A stretch of 32,970 bases of DNA from Silene noctiflora (Eukaryota > Streptophyta > Magnoliopsida > Caryophyllales > Caryophyllaceae): contig VHZZ01000820.1 of assembly GCA_009801015.1 (NCBI GenBank), positions 35,796-68,765 on the forward strand, written 5' to 3'. Shown piece after piece: positions 1 to 11,809 of this stretch; position 1 is the first letter of the stretch; each line of letters opens with the position of its first letter. The position numbers and the translations under genes were made by a program. A model generated the notes under the pieces. It searched no databases, was not told the origin of the DNA, and worked only from the letters and a program-made list of their open reading frames with translations.

Positions 1-94
1 TTCCTTATTCTTGTAATTGTAACACTATAAATATTGTATCTCTTGTTCAATAATAATTATCACATTCAAAATCAATCTCTTCTCAATTCTAACA
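1..94 (+). repeat. Possible 3' end of a solo LTR (Ty1/copia-like), partial
   Basis: The first 94 bases read like the end of a plant copia LTR: an ACTATAAATATTG stretch, then TTCAATAATAATTATCAC and a pyrimidine-rich tail ending in CTAACA. No primer-binding site (TGGTATCAGAGC type) follows, so if this is an LTR it is solo or belongs to a truncated copy. The left end lies outside the window. The resemblance is one of style only; no second copy is present here to align. Confidence 0.25.
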
Positions 95-1813
95 GTTGGG
101 AGATTACGGACACTAGCAGTGCTAGCATTAGTGCCCCATTCACTGTTATACTAGGCTCTATCTAGACGCGCACTTTGTATTGTTTCAGGAGAGTTTCTCA
201 TAACCCACGTTTGAGACAGACCTGAAAATTCCAGGTCTATGAGTTCGCAATTCTCAAACCAATTAATAAACAATTCGCATCTTCGAACGGTAATACTGTT
301 TCCCACCGTGACGTTCATTGAGCGACCTTGTGTGGTTAAAATCACGAGACACCATCAGCATTAATAACCAGTTAAGGGTAAAAAAAAAAAAAAGAAAAAC
401 AGAGGAAATAATTAGTTGAAATGAACAAAAGCATAAAAAATCCAACATGGCATTTGTTTGATGGCAGAAAGGTATACGTGGCGTTTCTATTAAATTAATA
501 TAAAGATAAAGACAATTGGGAAGAAAGGAAGGTAATGCAGCACCACCATCATTGTTTGATTCCTAGTGATGTATGTTGTGCAATTGTTGTAAGTGTAAGT
601 TTCATTCATAGTTGACTTACTATATTGCATTTTGATCAGGTCTTAGATCTCTCTATTTCCACTTCATTTTTCAATAATTACAGATTAAATATGCATGCAT
701 CCTCACCATTTTCGGATTCCCTTGACTAGACAACTCACATTCCAGATGGGAAAAAAACACAGGGGTGATCTTATCTTCCCCAACTAAGTTACAAACTTAG
801 AACTAATTTTTCCTAATTCAGAAATTCTAAGAAGACGCCACCGAATATATTAGTAAATAGTCCGAACAATTTAAGACGCTCTTATACAACCTTATTAGAG
901 ATTACGGAATAGCTGTTAATTAAAAAGTAAAGGAATTATTTTTATTTTCACTTCTGGACTCCAATACAAATCACATTTTTTTTTTTTGGTTCTTCAGACA
1001 GTTATTCTTCTGTGAGTTGTAGGAACAACCGGTAAAGTCCACCCTGTGCCAGAATCTTTTCCTCAACAAACTGTAAAAACAGGGTTTTTATATTGTTTCC
1101 TGTAATAATTAATTTGTCCTATTTGTCATTAACAAATTTGTTAGATTTTCTGGTCTGTGTTTTAATTACTTTAATCATTTAATTAAGGATTCTCCGCCTT
1201 CCTTTTGAATTATTCACATTCTTTATTTATTAATTTTTTGTGCATGAACCCAACATTACAAAGTACAGTTCTTGATCAAAAATCCCTGAATTTTCCAGCT
1301 TTTTATGATTTGACAAGGTTTTTTTTTTGGTTTTAAATTTGTAATCATTTATTTCAGTCTGAAATCTTCCCTTTTCCTTGAAAACAATTCAGGGTTTTAC
1401 TTGAAATTTTCTCTTAATCTACATTGTGTTTGACTTTAATGTTAACATTTTAGCAATTAAGATCAATTTGGTTTATTCAAATTCTGGGTTTTTGTCAGAT
1501 TTAGGAATAAACAATTCATTTAAGAGAGGTAATTCTTCAACATTTTAGCTGCTGTTTTTGGGTTATTAGTTTTGGTTAATACTGTATGTTAATCAGGTGG
1601 TTTGACATTGGGGAATGAAGAAATAAATTAATTGGGGAGCGAATAATATTGTCATATAACCCACAAATTATCATATAAGACCGCTGTACACCGTACAATG
1701 ACCTTGTAGTAGCTTACGCGTCTCATTTATTGCTATCATTAGACGAGTTGCATATAACCTGTTTGTAGAAAGGTGGTGGTGGTGTAGTTAGAAGGTGACT
1801 GTTATTTATCATT
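95..1813. other. Intergenic DNA and probable 5' leader of the kinase gene
   Basis: No coding exon could be supported here; the short ORFs show no family features and sit in AT-rich DNA. A small palindrome CTAGCAGTGCTAG lies near 113-125. The last few hundred bases before the ATG at 1814 are probably the 5' untranslated region. They may contain a leader intron (a possible donor GAGAG/GTAATT near 1526 and several AG acceptors before 1814), but transcript data are needed to place it. No convincing TATA box was identified. Confidence 0.4.
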
Positions 1814-4800
1814 ATGGGCTGCATATGCTCAACAGCCTCTAAGACATCAGCAGCAAATGACTGTGTCGATCAAAGTCAAAGTAATAAAGATTTGAATAAC
1901 TCTTCTGTGCAATTGACTGCTCCATCAAAGAGGGAAGATGGATTTGCTGATGGGTCATTTAGGGGGAGTAGGAACCCGTCGAGGGTCCATTCAGGAACTA
2001 CTACCCATTCAGATTCACTAAACGGGTCTAGCCGGGGTCCTAGCCGGGTCTCATCAAAGACGCTGTCACAGGTTCATCATTCGGGTTCTTTGGCAGCAAC
2101 TGGGAATTCGGGTTCTTTGGCAGCTAATGGCCATTCTGGTTCTTTGGCTGCAAATGGACATTCGGTTTCTCTTACTAAAAAGACGGATGATCATCAAAGG
2201 CTAAATAGTAAGACCATCATTGTGGAAAGACCATTATCAAATGGGTCTCACCATAGGCGTGCCACCCTGGATTTAGGGGCTAATGGAGGTCAAAAGCCAA
2301 TGAGTAGGGTCAATAGCATATCACGTCCTGTTCATGGAGATCAAGGTGCTGCAGGGTGGCCAACTTGGTTGAGTTCTGTGGCTGGTGAAGCCATTCAAGG
2401 TTGGGTGCCTAGAAGGGCTGATTCTTTTCAGAAGTTGGACAAAGTTAGTTGTTTTTCCTCATTAATATTTTGTTTGTGTGCTTGGTTAATTTATGTTAAT
2501 CCGGAAATAGTCTCTCTGTATTGTTAACCTAAGGTTACGGGTGCATGTAGCTGCCCCTCTTCCCCTGCCATTGCGGGAGCCATTGTTATGATTTGTGTCA
2601 CTTGTGGTAGTTTATGATTGTTTGAACTTCTTTGTGCAACTGCATTTGACTTCTGGTTTGAACTGGTAATGATGATCCTGTTTCTGATATCTTACCTTGC
2701 TGTTTTGCTGATTTTTGCTACTTTGTTGCCCTTTACATAACGACTATATGTATGAGATTACTGTAATGAGTGTGTAGTACGATAGTGAACTTTAAAAAGC
2801 CATCTTGGTACTATGCAATAAACGATAGAGCATCCCGCCCCCTTACCCTTCCCTCCCTTTTCCTCTTACAATTGCATTCAAACAAGCGCATGACATCTTG
2901 TATTGCTCGACAAACTATAGTGCAACTTAGAATCGAACTATTGAGCATAGCTGGTTAAACTTGGACAAGTTCTGTATTGGAAATTGGAATGTTCTGCAAA
3001 GGTTTTTATGTTACTCCATCTTTAGGATGGAGATATCCCACAGGCAATATGGACTAGGCTTCGGAAATACAAGTGAAGCAATGGAAGAATGATTTAATAA
3101 TGTCTAGCAACCCCGGTGGGATAATCAATTTCGCCTGTGGAATTAGTGTTGGCCATCTTTAGGAGATGGGTATTTCAGCATTGTGTTTACTTACAAATTC
3201 TTGCACCGTGAAAACTTTTACCGCACGCATTTTTATCAGTGTTTTGACAAATTTGGTCTTTCCTATCTGTGACCAGATTGGCCAAGGAACGTACAGCAGT
3301 GTTTACAAGGCTCGTGATCTTGAAACTGGGAAAATTGTGGCTATGAAGAAGGTGCGATTTGTCAACATGGATCCAGAAAGTGTTCGTTTCATGGCCAGGG
3401 AAATAGTTATTCTACGTAAGTTGGACCATCCAAACATTATGAAACTCGAGGGTCTAGTCACGTCAAGGATGTCAGGAAGCTTGTACCTTGTATTTGAGTA
3501 CATGGAGCATGATCTAGCTGGCCTTTTGGCATCTCCTGGAAACAAGTTTACAGAAGCACAGGTACTATCTATCTCGAATATAATATGGCGCCAAATACCA
3601 CAATGTTTTAATTGAGCAAATGTCCGCTAATCTAGTTGGTAAATCCATTGAGGGCTGGAGCTCGTGACCTGGGTTCAGAAGTACATTAGAACTGCCTTTA
3701 TGGCTCCTCTTTATACCAAATATTATTATAGATAAGGAAGTTAAAATTTGACTGTTCATATTATAAGTTTGTAACATTGTTTTCAATGTATTACTGGAAT
3801 TCATGCAGATTAAATGCTACATGAAGCAGCTACTTTCTGGGCTAGAACACTGCCATAGCCGTGGAGTCCTTCACAGAGACATCAAAGGGTCCAACCTTCT
3901 AATCAGCGACGATGGAGTGTTGAAAATTGCAGATTTTGGTTTGGCAACTTTCTTTAAGCCAGATCAAAGACAGCCATTAACTAGTCGTGTTGTAACTTTA
4001 TGGTATAGAGCTCCAGAGCTTTTGTTAGGCTCAACTAACTATGGCGTTGCTGTAGATATGTGGAGTGTAGGTTGCATACTTGCAGAACTCTTTGCTGGGA
4101 AGCCGATCATGCCTGGAAGAACTGAGGTAATTTGTGGTTTAACTTATTGATATTCTTATCTGAGCCTCCAAGGTGGCTATGACATTACTTCAAAACTCTC
4201 AGTACAAGTCAGATGAGCGGTCAGTATGGGACCAAGGCCAGACCAGACCGTAGACTGAATCTTTAAAATTTCATAGGCGGAGGACCAGACGTAAAAGAGT
4301 ATGGTCATGGACCTGAGTCACCTGACTGAACCTATTTTTGAGGTTTGGTCTGTGGTCTTAGGCTGAAATGGACAGAAAAGTAATATTTTTTCATTGTTAT
4401 GCAAATATTATTAAAGTTAAACTTCATTAATTCAAAATTTAAGTAAACACTGACATTAAATTGGTATTTTTTTTGGTAAAATATATACGGAGTAATTATA
4501 ATATAATATCCTAAAATTTAGTCTACAAATCGTGGTTTAGAATTTGGATGTACTGATCATTGTGAAATTATTACAGGTGGAACAAATGCACAAAATTTTC
4601 AAGCTCTGTGGTTCACCCTCTGAACCTTATTGGAAGAAAACAAAATTTCCTCATGCAATAAGTTTCAAACCCCAGCAACCCTACAAGCGTCGCCTCACTG
4701 AGACATTCAAAGATTTTCCACCTTCTGCTTTGGCACTTGTTGACGCACTTCTCTCCATAGAACCAGAAAAAAGGGGGTCTGCTTTTAGTGCTTTAAGGAG

Positions 4801-7643
4801 TGAGGTAATCCCCATTATCTTTTTCAGTTTACTATTTCCATCTCACATATTTTCATTTTCGATGGAGCCAATGACCACTTTTCTTTGGAATTTGATAGAA
4901 TAAAGGAATACGGCCTGTTTAAATGTCTGTGGGTCGTAAGTTAGTGTGTGCTTATTAAGTAGTACATTCAATGCAATTTTAGAAGTTTTCTGTACATGTC
5001 ATCTAAGAAGAAGTTTTGTGCTGTCAAAACAAGCATAGGATTTTGTGCAATCAACCCATATATATATTCACCATAAGCGGGAGGGGCTAATGCTGCTTTA
5101 TACCAGTATTGCTATCTTAAGTGTACGACTGTATTTTAGATGGAAAAGAGAAAGCTCTGGCATTTTTTCAAACTAATAGATTATGTCAGTGGATATCTCA
5201 GTTGTACTTTACATGTGCTTCTGTAACCATCTCTAAATGCATAGTAAATTTCCATTTTATCTTTTCGTGAAGAGCCAATTGCCCTATTATCAGGGGATTC
5301 ATTTTTGCAAGGCATGAAAATTAATCCCTGTCTACACTCTACGAAGACAACCTCCTGATTCTTGTAATTTCCCTGCGTCTTAGTTTATCTTTACAACGGT
5401 TGAAGTAAAAATCGTCTTTAAGCAGTTTGTAAGTTACCAAACTTCTAGTTAAAATTGCTGCTATATATACAACGCCAAAGAGATTCAGCGCGGTGTATTG
5501 GTTTATAATGTGATGCTTTATTTTCGCTTATACTCTTATTATTGTTTTATCCTACAGAGTATATCTTACTCTTTTCTGACTCAATTTTTTTTGCCAGTTC
5601 TTCACGACACACCCACTTCCTTGTGACCCATCAAGTTTGCCAAAGTATGCTCCCTCTAAGGAATTTGATGTTAAGCTTCGAGATGAAGAGGCCAAAAGGT
5701 ATGTACTGGCATTCAGTTTATCAAATACTGTGTCTCCCTTACCATGCCATCTGACCTTTATACTGAACCTCATTTTACCTGTAATGAATTAATGGATTAT
5801 AAATGAACTGCTATATTCGATGGAAATCTGATAATCTTGGATTAAAATGCTTTTCGAAAGGGATGATCATGAAAATTATGGAGCTGTTCATATTTAGTGC
5901 TTCTACATTAATAAAAATATGTAGGGAAATGGGATCATCTAAATTGAGAGTGAGCATTCATATGGAGGCCCTGCTCCTAGTCGAACATTAGATCAATTTT
6001 TAGAACATCCAAACTTATCTGAGCTCCTTGATGTCATTACCTGTTTGTGATGATTTATTGAATACGAGTTTAACTATATGAGCATCGATTTCAAGTACTT
6101 CTTCATCCATAGAAGAAAGATATAATTAGTTAAAATAATCGAAAGATCAAAGGTGAACAAATTGTCTAAATATTTAACACAATATCTGAACTTGTGTTAC
6201 ATGTTAATAATCTGACTCCAGACGCAAGGCAGAGGCAGTAAAAGGACGAGGGCCTGAATCTGTCAGAAGAGGTCCAAGAGATTCTAACCCAATCCCTGTA
6301 TCTGAGGACGGCGATGATGCCTCTTTAGAGGTACACTCTCAGCCTTAGCAATTTGACCTGACAAAACTGATCCAACATGAACCTGAAGTAGACTTAATCC
6401 ATAACGGTTCGAATGACTAATTTAAATCAAACCTAAATTTATCTACATAGAAAAACAATAACTTCATAGTCACAGCCTCAGATGGACCGGATTAACCCTA
6501 TTTGTAACTTTTGATCCGAAACAACTGGCATCAGTTCACCAAAACAGACCTGACCTGAAATTACTGGATCCGAAGCCGGCCCATTGACCCGTTCACTAGG
6601 TCTAAATAACAACCCTCAGCCAAAAAAAAAAAAAAAAATCTTGTCCTATGCTCCATTTTGAAGTTGATTTCTGCAACCCCACATTTCACATTTCAGGGTA
6701 AAAAGGGCCCAAAGAATCAGAACGTACATGGGAATGCAATGACTGCTTTTACAGTTGAGACACACAGGAGGAATTCAGCTAATGATGTTTCTCACAGTAG
6801 CTCCATGGTTCATCCAATTGCTGTTGGATCTTGGAATAAAACATCAAGAGATGATGATGTCCTCCCGGCTACTGGACGGACCCAAAGCGCTTCAAGAAAT
6901 GGTTCAGATTCAAGGTCTCAAAAATCTGGATTAACTAACGGAGGAGCAGACTTGTCGTCCAGACAGGATGACTGGGCAATTGGCAAGGACACTGTAAGTC
7001 ATTTCTGAAACTTTGGTTAACTTTCCGTATTAGTGTCAGTGTGTCACTATTCAGCTGTGTGGCTCTGACTTCATTTCAAGGGTCATACCCGTGTCCAACA
7101 CGACCCTCAAGAATACGGGCATGGAATTCATACCCAGCCCTTATCAGTCTAAGATTTCTCTTAGATGAGCCTAAAAGGAAGGCAACAGAGTAGAGGAGAG
7201 AGTTTAAAGCATGTAGCAATGATTATAAGCCTCATTCTTAAACACCTCTCTGCTTCACTATGTATCTGTGTCCTATATCGTTTCAAGAATACCGGTATGG
7301 AATCCATACGCACCCGAATCTTACTATTCAACATAAAATGTTATTTTTATATCTTTTTTTTTTTCTCACTCGAGGCTTGTTATCACTTCTCAGAGTAATC
7401 TTGGCTGATGTTTTTTTTTTTCCTTTTTGGATTATAAAGGGCCACATGCCAAGGAAAAACAGGATTAACTTCTCGGGACCATTAGTACCTCCCGGAGGAA
7501 ACCTTGAAGACATGTTGAAAGAGCATGAAAGGCAAATCCAACAGGCTGTCAGAAAATCGCGCATGGAGAAGGCCAGGAGTAAGAATGACGGAGAACATGG
7601 GCAGAACTGGTTGCTCAATTCCAACGGAAGAAATGGGTGGTAG
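1814..7643 (+). CDS. CDK-related Ser/Thr protein kinase, At1g54610/IBS1-like
   Basis: Eight coding exons: 1814-2443, 3277-3561, 3809-4126, 4577-4804, 5598-5698, 6222-6330, 6697-6993 and 7440-7643 give 723 residues without a stop, all with GT..AG borders. Exon 1 is a low-complexity Ser/Asn/Gly-rich region opening MGCICSTAS; Gly2 with Cys3 and Cys5 fits N-myristoylation plus palmitoylation, as in this plant family, so membrane attachment is likely. The kinase domain runs from about 205 to 490: glycine loop GQGTYSSVYKA, Lys234 in VAMKK, helix C Glu252 (the PSTAIRE position reads DPESVRFMAREI), HRDIKGSN 327-334, DFGLA 347-351 and T-loop SRVVTLWYRAPE 364-375. All catalytic residues are present. 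The C-terminal 230 residues are basic and probably disordered, ending with the family's conserved SGPLVPPGGNLEDMLKEHER block. The family is close to CDKC/CDK9 in sequence; substrates are not known from sequence. Length and layout match full-length relatives, so it appears intact. Confidence 0.93.
2084..2164 (+). repeat. 27-bp coding minisatellite, three units
   Basis: Three tandem 27-bp units in exon 1 of the kinase gene encode GSLAATGNS, GSLAANGHS and GSLAANGHS (residues 91-117); a partial fourth begins VSL. The units differ at several third positions, so the expansion is not brand new. It lies in the disordered linker between the lipidated N-terminus and the kinase domain, where length change should be tolerated. 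Confidence 0.8.
7090..7324 (+). repeat. Diverged direct repeat pair in kinase intron 7
   Basis: Two related stretches of about 57 bp, near 7090-7146 and 7266-7324, share GTGTCC, TCAAGAATAC, GG(C/T)ATGGAAT(T/C)CATAC and a CTTA-type end. They lie between exons 7 and 8, separated by about 120 bp. They could be a local duplication or two ends of a degenerate element; no coding meaning is seen. Confidence 0.4.
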
Positions 7644-8550
7644 TGTATAATCAAATGAAACCTCGCAAAGTAGCTCAAATGAATTTTGAAGGAAAGATTA
7701 TTTATTTTGACAAGAGACTTTTGTACAGCAAAAGAGATGGGGAGAAGGTGAACGGTAAACGAAGCCTATCCATAAATGCATACAATGTAGAGTGTCAAAT
7801 TCTTTTGTATTTAACTGTACTTTTAATGGAATCTCGTGCAACCATCCCTTGTGCCCTTTTTTCTTACTGTTTTGTAAGATGTACATAAACTAAAAGAAAG
7901 GAAGCTTCGTACATCTTATGCATGAAGGCGGAAATTTGACTAGTACAGCGCAGATTAGAGAGTTCAATGTTACTCTAGAACAGGGACTGACGATAGTCCC
8001 TTACTTGAAGATGCTTTCAAAGTAGTCACTACTCACCAAATCACCACTGCAATTTTAGTTTTTTTAGTGTAAGTTTGACGGATTTCAAGCTCAATAATGA
8101 TTTTTATCATTAATTTAAGTTGACATACTTTAGACGGTTTTGTCAAGCTCCGTCCTTAGCATATGGGCGATTGTACAAAGCACGCCATCTAAAGCATTTA
8201 AAGAGCAAAATGGGAAACTACACAAGGCAAAAAGCCGGTACAATTACGCATACCCTACTCAAAACTTAATGTACACATTATTACCGAATACACAATTTCT
8301 GTTCGCGTATGAACTCCAACTCAAAATGGCATTGACATTTGACAGAGATGAGCAACACCAAATTCTGAAGTTACTGAGTTTTAAAAAGTATGATGAATCT
8401 TGATGTGGCTGAATAAACTATACATATTGATGAACTTAAAATGAAAACAGTAGAAAGAACCAGATCCAGAGAGAAATGATGAATGAGTGAACTGAGCAAA
8501 CTTGGAATTTAGTATTCTCATGTGTGCTGAAAATTGTTGAATATGGGTTT
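7644..8550. other. Tail-to-tail intergenic spacer (3' UTRs of both genes)
   Basis: About 0.9 kb between the stop codon of the kinase gene (+) and that of the PSB33-like gene (-). It must hold both 3' untranslated regions and polyadenylation sites. AT-rich, without coding signal; no repeat or RNA gene was recognised. Confidence 0.5.
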
Positions 8551-10101
8551 TTACTTGAAAGCATCAGTCGCAGAGTAAAGGAAATCTAAGAAGCCTGTTC
8601 CCTTCAGAAGGCCTTTACCAGTTAGAAGTTCGAAATCTAGTAATAATAGAAACCCAATGGCCGCAGCTTTTCCGTTGATTACTTCGTTCTTGGATGTGAA
8701 ACCAAATCCTCCAGAGCTTTCATCTACTACCATTCTTACCTGCATACCATGTCAAAAGACGATTTGAAAAAGAACATGAATAAATAGTAACATGATTATG
8801 GCAGGTGACCTATTTTATTTCGATTCTTCACTTCTGAGGTCATAGCAGTGTCAACTGTGTCAAAACTGAGTAGGTCTAAAAATAACAAGAGGATGGAATG
8901 TAAGTTCATTTTATATATTTACAGAATTATAGGCAAAGTTAATGATTAAAGAATGTACCTCCTCCACGTTAACGTCTGCAGATGTGAAACCAGGTTGAGC
9001 CCTCCCACTAAACACAATCTCGGCAGATGCATCATTCGAACTCAGACCCATACTGATATATATGTTTTGATCATCAGTTTTCACAGGATAAACAAAGAGT
9101 GACCTAAGAGAAGGGGTGAGTACTCTAAGGACTGGGTTATTTGGATACCACTCTTTGATTTCTCCAGTTCGAAGATCAAATGTACTATCAGTTGTTGGGC
9201 AGACTATGCATCCATCCTGGAACAGAAAGAGATATAAGAGAATCCATTTTTACCAAAGTTAAAAAGTTGTTGAGAAACTTCCAAAGTTGGTTTTGTAAAC
9301 AGGCAAAAACACCACATACCATTTTCCCATTTCAGAAATTTCAAAATATGTTTCCAATTAGAAGAATTCCATTAGTTGTTCAGTACTTGGATTGGGGAGC
9401 TAGTACCATAATTGACGTTCTAAGCATCAAAGTGCTCAAGTCACTAATTAACTGCGCTGTAACTCGATCAATCGCTGATACTTTAGTCCTATGGGCAAAC
9501 GCCCAAGTCCTAACTACTCGACTCAGGTTCCTGCAAATTATTCTCTCTTTCATTCCTTTCTCTTCATTTTGACACATAATTACTAACCATTAAAACAATT
9601 TGGCAGCGGGACGTAAGAAGAGACATAAAAATGGGACAGTCCAGGATATTATCGCCAACAAAAAGACAAGGAAAGATATGAGACGAAATTCTGATAAGAA
9701 TAAGAGTAAAATGAAGTAACCTGGGTAAGTTTAGCATTAAGCAAACCCTCAGAATAAGCACCTTCAGCAGGTGACCTATTTTCAATAGCGAAAACAGAGT
9801 CCTTATACCAAAGAAGTAAAATGGTCTCGCCATCTTGTATAATCACCCTCCTTTCTCCTTTAGGCAACGCAGACAATGGCACCACAGGAACCCAATTCTC
9901 GCCTGATCCCGGGGACTGTTCCGCCATCGTCACTTCCGCCGCTTTGCAACATGTAGTCATCCTTACCCCTGTGCCATTTACGTTACGAGTAGTACATTGG
10001 AACCGAGACGCTGGCAGGTGCAGTGCTGTGTACAAGGGCAGTTTGGGAAGAGTGTGTTTCGGAGGAGTGGAGACGGAGAGTGGAGTCGTGGTGGCAGCCA
10101 T
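8551..10101 (-). CDS. PSB33: PSB33-like chloroplast protein with Rieske-like domain
   Basis: Three exons on the minus strand, 10101-9721, 9216-8959 and 8739-8551, all phase 0, encode 275 residues. The start is the ATG at 10101; the frame stays open a little upstream but without another ATG. Residues 1 to about 55 are rich in Ser, Thr, Pro and basic residues with few acids, as in a chloroplast transit peptide. The mature part carries ENWVPVVPLSALPKGERR and ENRSPAEGAYSEG, then DGCIVCP and STFDLRTGEI, all strongly like Arabidopsis At1g71500 (PSB33/TEF5/LIL8), a thylakoid protein that supports photosystem II organisation. The Rieske fold is recognisable (FDLRTGEI end), but the C-x-H and C-x-x-H ligand pairs are not: SPAEGAYSEG and CPTTDSTF stand in their places. 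A C-terminal hydrophobic segment (AAAIGFLLLLDFELLTG, about 236-252) is the likely membrane anchor. Arabidopsis PSB33 is of similar length, so the gene looks complete. Confidence 0.93.
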
Positions 10102-11809
10102 TGAAGAAGACAAGGCAAGATGTGAAGCAGATGAACTAGGAAGATAGAGAGAGGATGGTGGAAAGGAATACTAGTGTTCATGGCCACATGAAATGGATAA
10201 CAGATGATTCACTTTTTTTTTTTAGTTTCGTATCAAATTGCAGGCCACATTTTATTTGTCGCAAATTATCGAGTCATACAAGTTTTTTTTTTTTTTTTTT
10301 TAATCCCGGTTTGTTCCTGTCAATACTTTACCTATTTTATTTATGGATGTCTCAAAAATTTATTTACTGATAATTTTTCAAGTGAAAGAAGCATGATTTT
10401 GAAGCACACTTGTTTTGTTGGCAAGCTCCAATGTTTTGTCACACTTTTCCGACAAGAAAATAATCGATTGGGATTAATTGCCCACAAAATTTTGATGTCA
10501 TGGAGTCAATTTACACCTATTACAATGTTAAGGGTTAAATTGCACATATGGACTATGGTCGCTAACATATGCGGTCTTCGTTCCTTGTCGCTCCAAAAAC
10601 TACAAGTGTGTAGGAGTGTAGTGGTGCCATCAGCCCATCACTTGAGCAAAATCTCCTCAAATATAGTTTTCTGATCTTAACCTCATCCTTCTAATGCACA
10701 GTCTATAAAAATCCACAATAGAAGATTTCGAGAAGTAGACTATTGTGGAAATAAAAACTAATGACAAATATACATGGGCAAGGGATATCAGCGGAACTAA
10801 CGAGGGCTGGTCAGGTTAATTTGGCCGCTCCCATGATTTCAGCCATACACTTTCAGATAAGATGCTGAAAAATAATTGAAAATTATGTAAATCGCAAAAT
10901 ATTGCCTCTCCCAGCTTTTTAAAAAAACAGGTTTCCTCTAGCCTGGAGTTTTGATTCAGCCTCTATACAGGGAGTCATGGCCAAACAGAACATTGATTCA
11001 GTACACAAGAGTTTGAATCATGTGGTCTATCAACGTTTTACCTATCAGATATTATCGACTCATCGACGTGAAATATATTTAAGCTTGGAATAGTTCCACG
11101 TACAAGTTAACTATCAACTGGACAATCTAAAGGTCAGAATATCCAAGCTTATGCTCTGAATTGCTCAAATGACGAAGTAAGAATTTTGAATAGTCCATCT
11201 GGGTTATCAGTGTGTACCTAACAAAAATAATACGAGAAATTGTTAAAATAGGCTGAACATACCAAAAAGAAATGTATGTAGAAACTTGGTAATTCATGAA
11301 GATACAAAACAAACATAGAAGAAACTCATGTAATATTAGGCGGATTCAAGTTCGCCACAGTCCACGATAAAATATTCAATTCAAAATGAGTTTAAACGCA
11401 TGTCATATTATGAACAGAGTTCTAAAAGCAGCTAAAGGCTCTCTCAGATAATCTAATCCAGCCAGATGGGAAGCGGATAAGTTAAGACTGCAAGATAAAG
11501 TCAGAATGCTATCACAATTTGGAAATCATACTATTCAGTTGTATTCCATCTTTAGTTCTAGGCCCCGTGTTAGATACACAACCTAATATCTCTAACGAAT
11601 TCAACTCTCCAAAAGGTTCCTATTTTCTACAATTACATATGAGATGTTTAGAAAACCACACACTTTTGTTGGAAATAAAGCTTCTGAGTCAGATAAAGTT
11701 TGTAATTTGCTATATTTGTTGGAACAAAATAAATAGAAAAACGTAAACATCCTGGTGGAACGGAGGGAGTAAATATAGTCACAGTATAATTGGGAAAGAC
11801 CCATTTAGC
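10102..11809. other. Spacer upstream of PSB33-like gene and downstream of hydrolase gene
   Basis: About 1.7 kb holding the PSB33 promoter (transcribed leftward) and the 3' region of the hydrolase gene. The PSB33 leader just before the ATG is pyrimidine-rich on the minus strand (CTCTCTATCTTCC), a usual plant leader feature; no TATA box is obvious nearby. Two long T runs occur near 10211 and 10281. A GGAACGGAGGGAGTA block near 11757-11772 looks like one end of a Stowaway-type element, but no partner end was found. No gene recognised. Confidence 0.45.
10711..10750. repeat. Perfect 10-bp stem hairpin
   Basis: TCCACAATAG and its exact reverse complement CTATTGTGGA are separated by 18 bases. This is an isolated inverted repeat in the spacer upstream of the PSB33-like gene. 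It could be the core of a small fold-back element; no function is claimed. Confidence 0.5.

Noticed and set aside
6338..6621. CTCAGCC at both edges of a GACC-rich stretch in kinase intron 6, as a possible transposon insertion
   Set aside because: A 7-bp direct repeat with no inverted ends and an adjoining A run is too weak; chance is likely.
9821..10147. 108-residue plus-strand ORF at the PSB33 start
   Set aside because: Antisense of PSB33 exon 1; all family conservation lies on the minus strand.
11757..11772. GGAACGGAGGGAGTA as the end of a complete Stowaway element
   Set aside because: No matching left end was seen within several hundred bases; only a lone end is supported, mentioned under the spacer.
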